A stretch of 64,000 nucleotides of DNA from Terfezia claveryi (GCA_015179025.1 WHUX01000078.1:62001-126000), one strand, 5' to 3'. Numbered from the stretch's first letter, positions 35,250-45,735 are shown. The notes: generated by a model from the sequence alone, not told the origin. Translations and numbers: made by a program.

Positions 35250-35658
35250 AATCTCAAGTGTGAGGATGCCCGTTAAATCTCCCTGAGACTTAGACATCAT
35301 AGGATAAGTTTGAATTTTTGAATTTTGAGTTTGATTAGCGAAATGAAGGAACTTATGAAATAGGTAAAGATTGCAAAGAACGATATTATCAGACAAATCT
35401 ATTGCAAGTTTCTAATGTGTGACAATTAGGGCTATAGTTGGATATGCATGCGGATGCATTCAATATTATCTATAGAGAGCCAGGTGAAAGTGATCTCCGA
35501 ACATGCCGCCAAAACAATAGCAATCTATGTATAATCTCTTTTAAGTTCGAATATATATCTCCCAATAGGGAAGTAACGTTGTTTTTAGAGTCCGTTTACT
35601 AATTCCACGAAACTACATGAGAAACCTCTCCCAACACCAATTTCTCACTTGGGCATTA

Positions 35659-36486
35659 CTATGCATGTCCTTCATCATTGCTATTACTAACGGCTCGCAG
35701 TGGACGAACTCTATAGCCTTGTATTTTGATACTCATTGGCTCCACAAAATCGCTATGGGCCATGGCAATATGCCTCTTCAGATCCAGCGTCGTATCGGAA
35801 TACTGATGGTATTCCGTACAATGTGGACACCACTTTGCCAGCATCAATCTTGTTCCCGTCTTCTTCGTCCGATGATCGACCCAGAGATGCAGCCAATTCG
35901 CAGCTGCACCCAAGACCCCCGAATGGCAATTCCCGAAATGTCTAGCCAAGGCCTGATTCGTCATAGGATGTTGACAGAAGTGTTGATCACCAATCGGGCA
36001 AAGATAGAGGTACTGTGGATCCCCGGTAACATTTGTTCTCGCACTCGAAAGCCAACCTATGTTGGCATTCGCATTCACGTACATTTCACTATCCTGGCCA
36101 ATCGTATAATGAGCTTTGATATTTTCCATTTCCGTCTTATTTGGTCCGAATTGCGTAAGTGTGCAGTGTAATTCATGCTTTAGAAAATCTGTATGTGTTC
36201 CTTTATGTCTGTTCACGGCATTAGCATCTGCAAACATCCGACCACATCCATCGAATGGGCAGTATAAAGCCTGCGCGAAATAAACGTTCGTAAGTTCGAG
36301 ATAAGTATCTTGGCAGATATGAACCCAGTTTTTGTACGGGACTGTGTCTTTAGGATGCTTCTGGCGAAGATGTGTTGCGTAGAGTTCGCGAGTACATTCT
36401 GTGTGACAGAACCGGGGAATACTTTGATCCTGGGGGTCAGGGACGAGGAGTGGACACTGAAACTTGTGGATACCTTCGCGCGGCAT
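35659..36486 (-). CDS. C2H2-type zinc-finger protein, 275 aa
   Basis: I start at ATG 36486 (MPREGIHKFQCP); the frame upstream opens only from TTG. Finger 2 is canonical, YCPFDGCGRMFADANAVNRH followed by KGTH, with C-x4-C-x12-H-x3-H. Finger 1 is long (FQCP, then C-HTEC, then HLRQKH), finger 3 reads CPIGDQHFCQHPMTNQALAR H x4 H-like, and finger 4 is CPHCTEYHQYSDTTLDLKRH with IAMAH. Four fingers in one small protein with no other domain suggest nucleic-acid binding. Plus-strand ORFs over the same interval are shadows. It could be a host regulator or a gene derived from a mobile element; no upstream exon is needed but one cannot be excluded. Confidence 0.7.
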   Translation of the reverse strand: MPREGIHKFQCPLLVPDPQDQSIPRFCHTECTRELYATHLRQKHPKDTVPYKNWVHICQDTYLELTNVYFAQALYCPFDGCGRMFADANAVNRHKGTHTDFLKHELHCTLTQFGPNKTEMENIKAHYTIGQDSEMYVNANANIGWLSSARTNVTGDPQYLYLCPIGDQHFCQHPMTNQALARHFGNCHSGVLGAAANWLHLWVDHRTKKTGTRLMLAKWCPHCTEYHQYSDTTLDLKRHIAMAHSDFVEPMSIKIQGYRVRPLRAVSNSNDEGHA

Positions 36487-37935
36487 CGGAGAAGATGTAA
36501 CGTAAAGTATTGTCCGTGGAATTGCTTTGTCCAACGAGTATTGCTAGTAGCAGTAATGAGGTACGCTAATAAATCATTCGTCTGGCTGATTACCTGACGC
36601 TTTGAATTTGGTTTTCCGAGGAACGTTCCTTTTGGTCCACTTTATAGTGAGTAACGTTGTAGTACGTCTAGGTACGTGGTTTCACGCTATATGGGAGGCA
36701 AACGGAGGCGAAATCCAAGTTTCACTTGGTTGCTAAAAAAGCTTTTTATCGCGTGGAACATAGTCAATTTACGCGGAACTGTATAATGTACATAATTTGA
36801 GACGCAGCGGGCACGAATAATAGCATGATCGCCTGTGGGTTCTTTCCGCCATTGTCGGGTCGTTATTGGTGGATTTCGATTCCATGCTTTGCAACCTACA
36901 TATAAAAATTTTGATGGTGGTGGCAACTGCGGCATGTGGCATTCCCTAGTATGGATAAGGGAGGCATAGCCGATGGTATGTGGTGTTTATTTATCAAACT
37001 TTGAACGGAACATATACATTGAAGGTTTTGGGGGGGACAATCCAGCCAATGTTATGCCAGTATTCCATTTCCAAAAGAATCAATCACTACTGAAATATGA
37101 TAGAACTTTAGTATTGATGAACCCTTAATCTTTCCCTAAATGTGGGTGGACATGGATTCATTGGATCTACCAGTCACCATTACGTTGTGGATCGGAAGTA
37201 CAAATATATGTATGGATGAGTTGCCGGTCGCAATTGGCAGCGACTAGATTTCACGGGTGTCCCTAAAACCCCACGCAGTAGGCATTCGTAGAGAACATTA
37301 CGGCTGGACCCGACATATATCCCAACTATCGCTATTTCCCTACTATAATCAAAACTAGAGACCATTTGCATCGCAAGCCCCTCCCATTATACCCCACAGT
37401 GAGGTTGAAGCTAGGTGTTTCAAGTCAAACACAGCGGACTTACCCTGAAAACAGTAAAACACAACACGCAAAGAGCCATGTCGATGTCACCTCAGCAACA
37501 GCATCAGCATTTGCATCGTTATCTTCTTCAGTTAGTTCCCCTACTCTTTCTTTTCTATTGTTTTACGTGAAATGTATCTAGACTATACTAGGTATATTAC
37601 TGTTGTGTTCATCAGATTGGGTCGGTGAACTAGCGCGACTGACGGCAGAACCGTCAATTGCGCGCCATTGGCCAATTGAACATACTTATTGATGAGCAGG
37701 TCAGGATAACTTATGTGACCTCATCCAAGTTAAACTTAGCCGCCATTGCGGACATTAACTGCAAATCATATCACATACGGTTGTGTAATATTACCAATTG
37801 GTGAACAGAGTCTAGGGCATCATTTTCATGACATAATTTCGCACTGCGTGAAAAATTTAAGGAGTGATGTCGCAAAAGAGTAGAGATCTACAGTAGGTAG
37901 AGTAAACACCATGAATGGCGAAATGGTTGGGTCTT
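36487..37935. other. Intergenic region
   Basis: No supported gene. An ORF of 82 codons at 36687-36935 on the minus strand has an ATG start but no feature to confirm it. The region ends at the LINE insertion site. Confidence 0.35.
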
Positions 37936-38023
37936 ATCGTGAGGCAGGTTTCCGGGTGGCTCCTCATGGTCCCCTTACTGGGACCGAATAGGTATTTAAT
38001 TTAAAAAAAAATTCATCGTGAGG
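37936..38023 (+). mobile_element. 70-bp, 5'-truncated LINE insertion with a 9-bp target duplication
   Basis: ATCGTGAGG at 37936-37944 and 38015-38023 flanks a piece of the Tad1-like 3' untranslated region (TTTCCGGGTGGCTCCTCATGG, then the hairpin and an A-rich tail). The insert is only about 70 bp, so reverse transcription stopped almost at once. The duplication and A tail are the marks of target-primed reverse transcription. Confidence 0.85.
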
Positions 38024-38120
38024 TAGTCTAGCCCATGACAGAGAGGCGTGCATGCACGTGCAGGTTACATAATGGAAACCATATTCTAGTCTCATGCCAG
38101 TACAATTCCTCTCACAAGAA

Positions 38121-38205
38121 GCCCGTTTGGCGCAATCGTAGCGCGTCGCCCTCCTATATGTACGTTGTATGTCGGAATAGGTGGGCTCGATCCCCGTGAT
38201 GGGTG
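38121..38205 (+). tRNA. tRNA-Arg (anticodon CCT) with a 13-nt intron; one stem mismatch
   Basis: The acceptor stem GCCCGTT pairs with GATGGGT (with G-U pairs), discriminator G at 38205. The D arm GGCGCAATCGTAGCGC and T arm GTGGGCTCGATCCCCGT are fair. The anticodon CCT is at 38153-38155. The anticodon stem TCGCC against GTCGG has one C-T mismatch and one G-U. The intron is most likely 38157-38169. A T8 run (38211-38218) is a good Pol III terminator. The mismatch may mean a decaying gene; the identity is inferred from the anticodon. Confidence 0.75.
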
Positions 38206-38652
38206 CTCTCTTTTTTTTATTATTCCAATCCAGTTAAGCATCAATCCTGAGGAGGTGGGCATCTAGCTCTTTCCCTCAATGTGGATGTACGCTTGTCGGG
38301 ACAGTTCCGTTCATTAGGATTGGGGGCCGAGAAATGGGCGAAAGAGGGGGAGCCAGGTACACCTAGAGCAGTACCTACCTACAAGCTGTAACTCGATATG
38401 TATTGTTGAAAGAAACATTCCTAAGTGGATGAATAACTATGTATTAACTAACCTACACGTATCAAACACAAGAGCTAATCTTCTCTGAATCAAAACCTGC
38501 TTAACGTCTTAACCGAGGCATCCGAGCTACCGTATATTTCAACTTTACTTGAGCAAAACCCTCATAAACCAACCGTCATTCTCGTTTTTTATGTTCACGC
38601 CCCTAATTCCGGAGTACTTTGTCTCCCGCAAGGCGTCTAGAGTTGGTGGACT

Positions 38653-38976
38653 TTGAGGGATCTTCGTATTAGGCAATTCGGGCCTCCGAATGGAAGCACT
38701 GGTGTTGGAGACATTGACTCTGATTCTATTTGTGTGGTTCGGACTACGCCCCATCGAGCTGGCCCGGATGGAGAAATTTCTGCCCAGGACAAAGAGGCCC
38801 AAGTTCCAGAATCTAAAGGCCTTTCAAGGGGTTTTAACGACACCTCTAGCTTTGTGTTCAACCCCAGTTCAGGCTCTGAAAACATGGCCATATGTTGCAA
38901 GTGCACCTCCGGCTCGATGGTTATTGCCAGTTCCTTTGGAGACAGGAGGCCAAATAGCCGACGTTGGGGTTTCTAA
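38653..38976 (+). CDS. Possible coding fragment, 107 codons without ATG
   Basis: The frame is open but begins only from TTG. It encodes a Ser/Asp-rich segment followed by SFVFNPSSGSENMAICCKCT, with a small Cys cluster, and ends at TAA. It may be an exon of an unrecognised gene or a decayed piece. The minus-strand ORFs over it are equally unsupported. I report it only because the composition resembles the small orphans in this window. Confidence 0.2.
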   Translation: MRDLRIRQFGPPNGSTGVGDIDSDSICVVRTTPHRAGPDGEISAQDKEAQVPESKGLSRGFNDTSSFVFNPSSGSENMAICCKCTSGSMVIASSFGDRRPNSRRWGF

Positions 38977-39137
38977 TCTTACTCTAGAGGCTGCGCTGCT
39001 GTAGCGGGTGACAGTTCCGTTAGAGTTGTTTCTTCCATGCGTTTGGAAGGCCCTTTCTTCGGCAGTAATTCCTGATTCGTTGAAAGTTTGTGTTGAAGAA
39101 TCTCCGTGACCCCCTCTACATATGACAGTGAAGTAGG

Positions 39138-40353
39138 CTATTTACATAAGCTCCTCCATTGCAAACCCCTCATCCAAATTACTCTTGTCCCGCTCCCCCC
39201 CCCCTCCCGCTTCCCATGACCCCTTTCCTCCCCCACCGACTCATTCTCTGCCTCACTCTCCCTTTTTGAATCCGAACTGTTGACACTCGATAGGCTACTC
39301 CTTCTCTCCCTGCGCTTCTTATCCTGCCTTGTTAGCCGAACCAACACCTCCCCTAACCTTCTCACCCCCTCTTCCATTACCTACAGTTAATACCTCGGTC
39401 GCTACTCTCTGCGGTAGGAATCCGGGGAGTGCTGTTGGGTAAATATTTGGTGGTAGGAAAGGATGATTTTAGTCCTGTGAGGGCCATGTGAGAATGCTCC
39501 GGACGTTAATGGGGTGTGGGGGGAGAGGAGAAGAGAGATGAGAAGGACACACAGGGGGCAACAGCGCTTAGAGACACCAATCCAGAGGTATGTGTTTCGG
39601 AATGGAGCGAGGATGGTATTGGGAGGTTGACGGCCACCAGTGGAGGGCGAGAGTGTAAGGAACCACATTGTTGCCAGAGTGGCCTCGGCATGGCAACAGC
39701 CGAGGAAGGAGTACCCGCTGTTACCGGGTGGGGGTGCGTAGGATGAAGTTCTTTCTAGTGTTGCGGCTTGCACCATAGGATGCCGTCGCCGCAATGACTT
39801 CATCTGCTGTGATTGGTGCATCATCACAATCAACATCACTGGAATCATGGCCAGCGACCACAGGTTTGCCAGGCAATATACTTCTTGCAACACTTCTCCA
39901 GTCATGCAGATCAGTTTTCCTTCCTGCATCCTCGTCATCTAACTCCTGAAGGGCATCATAATACGAGAAGTTGACTTTCTGCTTCGGGAGCACTTTGCTC
40001 CGAGTTACGATGTCAAGGGAGCTCTGGAGCTTCACTATCAGGCAGAGCGTCTCCCTGTCAATGCACTGTTCTTGTTGCACCCCAATCAACTCCAGTGTAG
40101 TGTCATCTTGGTATAATTCATCCTCACTTTCTTTGGTGTGCAAAGAAGCGGTTCAAGTGATTTGATATGCAGCTTTGCAAAGGGAGAGCGGTGAACTAGA
40201 CAACTGAGGATATGCATGATTTTCTGCGCAAACGATAGTTTCTGGGAGAACTCGTCGAGGGGAGAAGGTCGAGGCATCGTAGAGGCTAGAAAGTGTGGTC
40301 TGGGCAAGGTCAAGAATTTGGAGGAGGAGCTGGTGAAACTCCCATGATATCAT
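39138..40353 (-). pseudogene. Frame-broken gene resembling the fungal OTT_1508-like deaminase family
   Basis: Minus-strand pieces in several frames follow family order. From about 40313 there is a helical segment with FAQKIMHILSCLVHRSPFAK. It continues, in another frame from 40137, with LCLIVKLQSSLDIVTRSKVL and LDDEDAG. Frame three, about 39745-39500, has GCCHAEATLATMWFL followed by YLWIGVSKRCCPLCVLL; these are the HAE zinc-ligand/proton-shuttle motif and the CxxC pair of the deaminase fold. A fourth frame at about 39460-39390 has IYPTALPGFLPQRVATEVL, typical of the C-terminal part of that family, and 39138-39377 reads as a charged tail. At least three frame changes without good splice sites argue for a pseudogene, though undetected introns could explain some. 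Its neighbours are the hAT-like element and a LINE. Confidence 0.65.
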
Positions 40354-40583
40354 TGGAGGAGAAGTTCATTGGAGGAGAAGTTCATTGGAGGAGAAGCAGT
40401 CCCTTGGGGCTTAGTGATTACTTCATTTAGGCCCCGGGAATTCGTGGATGGAAAACTCGGCAAGCTGGAGTATGGGATAGAACAAAACCTGTTCTAACTT
40501 AGTAAGTATATGGCCTGCTGGGCCTGAATGGCGGGCTGCAATAATATCTGCTGGGACCAAGCTCCGGAGCTTCTTGAGGAGCC

Positions 40584-40981
40584 CCTGAAATTAGGCCTGG
40601 GCACGAGACGAGACATCTCGAGACTAAGTCTCGAGATATTTTGTGGAAATTTTTCAGTGGCTGCGAAAATCTTTTCATGGGTTGCGACAATCAGCACAAT
40701 GACCTAAATTTCCGTGTCGGCTGCTCATACTCCGGTGACTTTAGAGCGAGGTTTAGCGGAAGAGGGAATAGAAGAGGAAATTGACGTCGAAGGCGAAGAT
40801 GATGATGATGATTGATAATAACTAGGTAGCTAGCTAGCAAGTTCGAATATATATAATTATGATTGTGTTGGTTGGTGCTCGATATCCAAAAGTCCCGAGA
40901 CTACTGTCCCTACCCACGAGACGTCTCGAGACCAGGCCCCGTCTTGTCTCGAGACGTCTCGTGCACTGGCCTACCTGAATT
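40584..40981. mobile_element. 382-bp hAT-like non-autonomous element with an 8-bp target duplication
   Basis: The element runs from 40592 (TAGGCCTGGGCACGAGACG) to 40973 (its inverse, GCACTGGCCTA). The terminal inverted repeats are about 28 bp and contain the palindrome GTCTCGAGAC several times. CCTGAAAT (40584-40591) and CCTGAATT (40974-40981) are a duplication with one difference, and 8 bp is the hAT length. Inside, 40715-40813 keeps an open acidic frame ending EGEDDDDD and a stop, possibly the end of a transposase. Superfamily assignment rests on TSD length and the TAG start. Confidence 0.7.
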
Positions 40982-41299
40982 GCTGGGCATATTAAGTGGC
41001 GATGCATTTTTCCCACGGACCGTAGAGTGATGTATCGTGTCATTAACCTCTTGCGTAGATTAAATTGCGAGGCTAGTTCGTGCTCGCCACCATCTGTATG
41101 CTTTCCATAGTCATTCGAAGAGGCAATTAGCTCATTGAACAAGTACTCAATAGAGGCAACATGGGTTGCGAACGAGAGGTGGGAGTGGCGATGTAAATAC
41201 AGATCCAATTCACCCACGGGAGGAGACGAGCTTGAGTGCCTCCATGGGATCGTTGGATACGGATACAGATGCGATCATAGAGCCAAGTACTTAATCTTT

Positions 41300-42013
41300 C
41301 GGATTGTTGGCATAGCAACAGAAGGAGGCCTACGAGCAGCCTCTAAAGCGACACGGAAAATGGCACGCACAAGGGCAAGTTACGGCACAAGGAGGGTGGA
41401 ATGGGACCGACATGCCCTTTCAGCATATGCCTGGTTACGCACGAATCGAGGCCCACAGAAAAGCTGGCTTCATCACGTTAAGAAAGCAGAGTCACCAGAA
41501 TGCATATGCGGCCACCCATCAGAGACAGGAGATCACATCACATTCGCCTGCCCACGTTTTGGCCGCATCAGAAGACTACTCCTGGGTGGGAGGAGCAGTT
41601 GGGAGGAGCTCGACAAGCCGGAGTGGAGGAAAGAGGAGAAAGAGACATACGAGGCCACTGAGGCATTTTTCAAGCTCTTATATCATGAGCTTACTTAGTC
41701 ACAATCTGTTCGTCTCCTGTTATATCAGTTCATCATCTCACAGTTTCTGTCTTAGTCCTCCCTATTTCTATTTTAGGTCATATTTTTCTATTTTAGGTCA
41801 TATTTTTCTATTTTAGGTCATATTTTTCTATTTTAGGTCATATTTGTATCTAGATCGTTCGGGTCTGGCAGATTAACTTGCCTTATCCTTCAATCCACCC
41901 GGGTTTCCGGGTGGCTCCTCATGGCCCCTCCAACGGGGCCGCATAGGCAGTAACTAGTTTTTAAAAAAATAAAAATAAAAAAAATAAAAATAAAAAAAAT
42001 ACGGATTGTTGGC
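41300..42013 (+). mobile_element. 5'-truncated Tad1-like LINE with a 12-bp target duplication
   Basis: CGGATTGTTGGC at 41300-41311 and 42002-42013 flanks the insertion. It carries the last 125 residues of ORF2, open to the stop at 41698: GGLRAASKATRKMARTRASY, then YGTRRVEWDRHALSAY, then the CCHC knuckle CICGHPSETGDHITFACPRF and a C-terminal segment. A 3' untranslated region follows with the four 20-bp repeats below, then the conserved end and an A/T tail at 41963-42001. The copy looks young because the duplication is perfect and the frame intact. Confidence 0.9.
41763..41840 (+). repeat. Four-unit 20-bp tandem repeat in a LINE 3' untranslated region
   Basis: The unit TATTTTTCTATTTTAGGTCA occurs four times in a row, the first slightly shorter. 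It lies 65 bp after the ORF stop and is not present at the same place in the other LINE copies that I can see. Confidence 0.85.
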
Positions 42014-42946
42014 GGAGGGTAACCGGTGTTCCGAGGATTCTGCGAGAGAATATACCTGTTCTTTTGTATTGCTGCAGGCTATGTATCGGAGTCTGCGTCG
42101 AAACTGCTGTCTGTGCTGCTGTCTGTGGCAAAGACCATGCTAAAGCGCGCACCAGGGCCAGCAAGTTTCAAAAGGACGGAAACGAATTTCATGCTCTCTG
42201 ACAAGAAGTTGAGCAACAGAGTTCAGGCGCGAGAAGGCTTGTCCTCTTTGACCATGGCAGGACAGCAGCATTTTCAAGAGGAGAGGAAGTTACATCGTCG
42301 AGGATATCGGCAGGAAGGCCCCGAGTGACTGCCAGCTGGGGATTGATCTTGGAGTGAACCGGTTTTGATGAAACTGTAGTCAACAGCACAAAGAGCAGAT
42401 AGCAAGGTGCTGAGGGTGCGTGCACGGAGATCCTGCTCCCTTTCGTTGGGGAGAGCAAGAGTCGGGGTACTTGCGTGGTCAACGTTGCCACTCTGTGGCA
42501 CATCGCGACAGGCTGGCATTGCGTTTCTTGTGGAATGTGGTGGTTTGTGGTTTTGATATAATAGTGGCGGTGAATTCATAAACTGAGTTTTGATATGCAA
42601 TGCCTTGGCACAACTACACTAGCCTCAATACAGCACAACCTTGAAATTCTCTGCGCATCCTCTATATCCAACATGCGCCGATTGACCCAATGACGGCTAG
42701 GAGAACTTCTTGCGATACCACAACAGTGAATTTGGTTCTCCCAAATATATGCTTACCTCGAATGAGGGTGGACAATCTATACTTTTGCATCAGATCTTCT
42801 TATATCAAATATCCGTAAGGTAAGCTGGAGGATCTAGACTAAGTACTTAGTTATGCAAATTTTTAAGCTCAGCGCTGATATTTGTTGATCGGTGGTGCTG
42901 GAGCCAGCCAGACTACGAAGTATAAACAGTGTTAGGTATCTGACTT

Positions 42947-43004
42947 CCTCAATTAATAATACATTATTATTTCTACTGAAATAATAATTATAAATTAATT
43001 GAGG
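42947..43004. repeat. AT-rich palindrome, 27-bp arms and 4-nt loop
   Basis: The arm at 42947-42973 begins CCTCAATTAAT and ends TTATTATTTC. The arm at 42978-43004 is its inverse, with mismatches only in the middle six bases. The loop is four bases. It could form a stable cruciform or RNA hairpin. No gene is attached. Confidence 0.7.
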
Positions 43005-43366
43005 CTATTCCCAGCAGCATGCATGTCTCACCAGGGAACAAGACTAATATCAAAGTGGTAACCACACTACCAAAGTGGGACTAATTCCACTCCCCAAAAA
43101 GGTACGATTCCCCAAAACGGTAGCAACAAGTCCCTGCTTCATACTCTCGAAAAAAAAAATCTTTAAACAAAAAAAATAAATAAATACACAATACTCCTAT
43201 GCTGACTTCCTGCGAATAGATATAACAAGTAGATGGAGTACAAATTGGCTGCTTCAGCTTCAAATAAAAATCATATGCTGTTCACGTTCTTTGTTCCGGG
43301 TATCGCGCGCTTGTGTATATATAAACGAAAAGGAACGGAATCATAGCAGGCGGGAAAGATCAAATA

Positions 43367-43381
43367 GTGCCAACCAGACTA
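43367..43381 (-). repeat. Ultrashort unit GTGCCAACCAGACTA without direct repeats
   Basis: Identical to the 15-base unit at 20041-20055, but the flanks show no repeat. It may be an older member with diverged flanks or a fragment of a larger parent element. Confidence 0.5.
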
Positions 43382-43635
43382 CGGTACTCACAAGACAAAT
43401 ATAGGACATATAGGATAATCGGGGGTCTTGGCATGAGACTAAGATAATAAACAAAACCAACGAAAAATATTGAGCAACGCAATCTATCAAGAGCGACGAG
43501 ACCAAGTATATCGGTCTATATCATCTAAACGAAGTTGTACAATTAAATCCCCCGATCCCGCGGGTTTGGTTCGAACAACGATTGCGAGTCTCAAACTAGC
43601 ATAGTGGGAAATGCCTTTGCAACATTCGGTGCCAC

Positions 43636-44937
43636 TCATTCATTCATCATCTCGAGATCATTACCATCGGTCCCAACTGCCGGGTTAAGTAAACTCGCTA
43701 TCGAAATCCGGGTACAACGAGGTGACTCTCTTGCACGCCCCTGGCGCCACTCACCATAGTTTTTGTCGAGAGCATTAATTTCCGCAGCTTTAAGTAGTCC
43801 TGCGACAGGTTTTCCACGATAGCTAGTATCGCCTCTTTTTGCAACGAGATGTCGCTCCGGCTTGTTAACCTTCGCTAGTGGGAATGAGCAGGGCTTCTGT
43901 GTATGGGATTTCGTGGACAACCCATTTGAAGGGCGGCAAACAGAAATGTCAAGACATGACATCGCGTAAATGGGTGTTCGCCTGAATTTCTTGCAGGAGA
44001 CGGCATAAATTGGGACGGGGCGCCGTGCTCGGGGGCCACGTGTTTGTTCATGGGTCCTTCGGGGAGTATGTAGTTGCAAAGCTGGTGGAGAGGGTATACT
44101 AACGTCCTCCGTTAAAGAAGAAGGGGCTGTTGATTCATTATTAGCATTTTCAGGTCTGGAAGCAGACTTATCGACCGACAATGGAGTGGTCGCAAGAGAC
44201 CTTTTGGAAGCAGATGCAGGGCCGGGGATGGCACCAGCACCCTTGCTGTTTTTAGTTTTTACTCCCCCCGGTCGACGGCGTGCTATCACTATCGGCTCTG
44301 GAGTGTCTTCCACTCTTTCATCGTCGCCATTGCTCGGACTCGGAGTTCCTCGTAGCGCCTGCTTCTTGAGGTCCCACAATTGCGCCTCTTCCCATCTAAT
44401 TCCCTTCACAATCGGCATCCGTGGTTTACTTCCCCATATGAAAGTCTTCGGGATCATGTTCCCCAAATCTTCGTCATTGTAGAGGCTGTGCAAGCGTTTC
44501 AGACAAGCAATGGCCGCTGATCTATGATGGTTTACCAACCGTGCCATAGCCGCGCACGAAATAGATTCAATCTTTTGCTCCTCAGTTGGCCAGACCAACT
44601 GTTCACCGCAGGTAGGACATTGACCGATCTTACTGGTGCTCAAGGCAAATCTGTTTCCAGTACTGTTGACAGTAACGTTAATCTGCATTTTTCCACGTAT
44701 TTCGCTATGATGCCAAGAGAAGTGACGTCGAATGCGTGAGACGAGTTTCAGCTGGAGTCGGTAATCTGAATACTCTACATCATCATGAGCTTTATGCATC
44801 CTCAGGGGAGTTGCCCAAATTTTGCGACACTGAGACTTCAATGGGCAAATCACGGAGTCGGAGAAGAGCTTCATGCGTGTTGGCCGAGAAGGCTCGGCAG
44901 ATGCTGTCCGTGGGATTAGCCGGGATGTTGACATCAT
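43636..44937 (-). CDS. Zinc-finger-like orphan protein, 433 aa
   Basis: I choose ATG 44937 (or 44934 beside it); the frame goes 22 residues further but those are hydrophobic leader-like. The N-terminal region contains ICPLKSQCRKIWATPLRMH and KAH, a C-x5-C-x10-H-x2-H arrangement near the C2H2 pattern. A second Cys pair, GQCPTCGEQLVW, follows about 80 residues later, with C, HH and C spaced after it (SCAAMARLVNHHRSAAIAC). The rest has a conserved-looking stretch (IPKTFIWGSKPRMPIVKGIR), a Ser/Pro-rich middle, and a basic C-terminal third. It may bind metal and nucleic acid. The family is unknown to me. Confidence 0.6.
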   Translation of the reverse strand: MMSTSRLIPRTASAEPSRPTRMKLFSDSVICPLKSQCRKIWATPLRMHKAHDDVEYSDYRLQLKLVSRIRRHFSWHHSEIRGKMQINVTVNSTGNRFALSTSKIGQCPTCGEQLVWPTEEQKIESISCAAMARLVNHHRSAAIACLKRLHSLYNDEDLGNMIPKTFIWGSKPRMPIVKGIRWEEAQLWDLKKQALRGTPSPSNGDDERVEDTPEPIVIARRRPGGVKTKNSKGAGAIPGPASASKRSLATTPLSVDKSASRPENANNESTAPSSLTEDVSIPSPPALQLHTPRRTHEQTRGPRARRPVPIYAVSCKKFRRTPIYAMSCLDISVCRPSNGLSTKSHTQKPCSFPLAKVNKPERHLVAKRGDTSYRGKPVAGLLKAAEINALDKNYGEWRQGRARESPRCTRISIASLLNPAVGTDGNDLEMMNE

Positions 44938-45586
44938 GGAATTGTTGAATTTTGTTACAGTATAGTATGTTAAAGTATGAAATATAATACTTATGTATGC
45001 CAAACTCCAGGTTTAGGAGGAATTCTGTCCAAGGAAACTGTGCTGGGTGTGTGACTTGATAGTGAAAACACTCCAGTTAAACCCATGCTATGGATATAGG
45101 TCCATGGTCTAGAGCAGGAAGATGGGAATATATAAATTGTATTCTCTGCCAAGAGTATTAGGTATGAAACTCGTCGCGTTATTTTATTTGTCCGTTCATT
45201 GTGAGAGTTTAAGCTTTGGAAAGGTCATCTTGAAACGCATGAAGGAGTGTCAACCATTTAATCTTTGTATCTTGTGTTTTGCCCACTTTATAACCTCACA
45301 ATTTGACCTCACTTTGATTGTTTTGCAGAGCCTCGCATGACCATCCTAGATGTTCTTCCGTACGAATCGAGCCCCAAAGCCTTACCCGCCGCCAAGTTTT
45401 TCAGCCAAGATGGCAAAAACTCGGTTTTATTAAGAATTTGCAGTTCCCGATTACGAAAGCATTCTCTGATTTCGTGTAAGATCAAATACAGGATAAAAAG
45501 TGCCCCTTGACCCGAATTTTCCTTCTACTCTTCTGTGAATGCTCGAGCTTTTATCTTTCGAGACAAGCCGGTTCGTGCCCAAGCCT

Positions 45587-45735
45587 AGTCTTTCGTCACA
45601 TTTCGCGCGGGTCTGGCAGATTAACTTGCCTCACCCTTGGGTTTCTGGGTGGCTCCTCATGGCCCCCCTGACGGGGCCGCATAGGAGTAGGTAACAAGTA
45701 TTAAAAAAAAATAAAAAAAAAAAGTCTTTCGTCAC
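45587..45735 (+). mobile_element. 123-bp LINE 3' end with a 13-bp target duplication
   Basis: AGTCTTTCGTCAC at 45587-45599 and 45723-45735 flanks a copy of the Tad1-like 3' end (CTGGCAGATTAACTTGCC, the hairpin GGCCCCCCTGACGGGGCC, and an A tail 45702-45722). Only 123 bp were copied. The perfect duplication makes this a clear target-primed insertion. Confidence 0.9.

Larger units (their letters stand above)
42014..43635. other. Intergenic region with one AT-rich hairpin and one unflanked ultrashort unit
   Basis: No convincing gene. ORFs of about 100 codons at 42026-42600 overlap on both strands without support. The hairpin is at 42947-43004, and GTGCCAACCAGACTA at 43367-43381 is the ultrashort unit without a direct repeat. 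Confidence 0.4.

Noticed and set aside
35617..36171. Plus-strand ORF of 184 codons
   Set aside because: It is antisense to the zinc-finger gene, which has a canonical C2H2 finger in the other strand.
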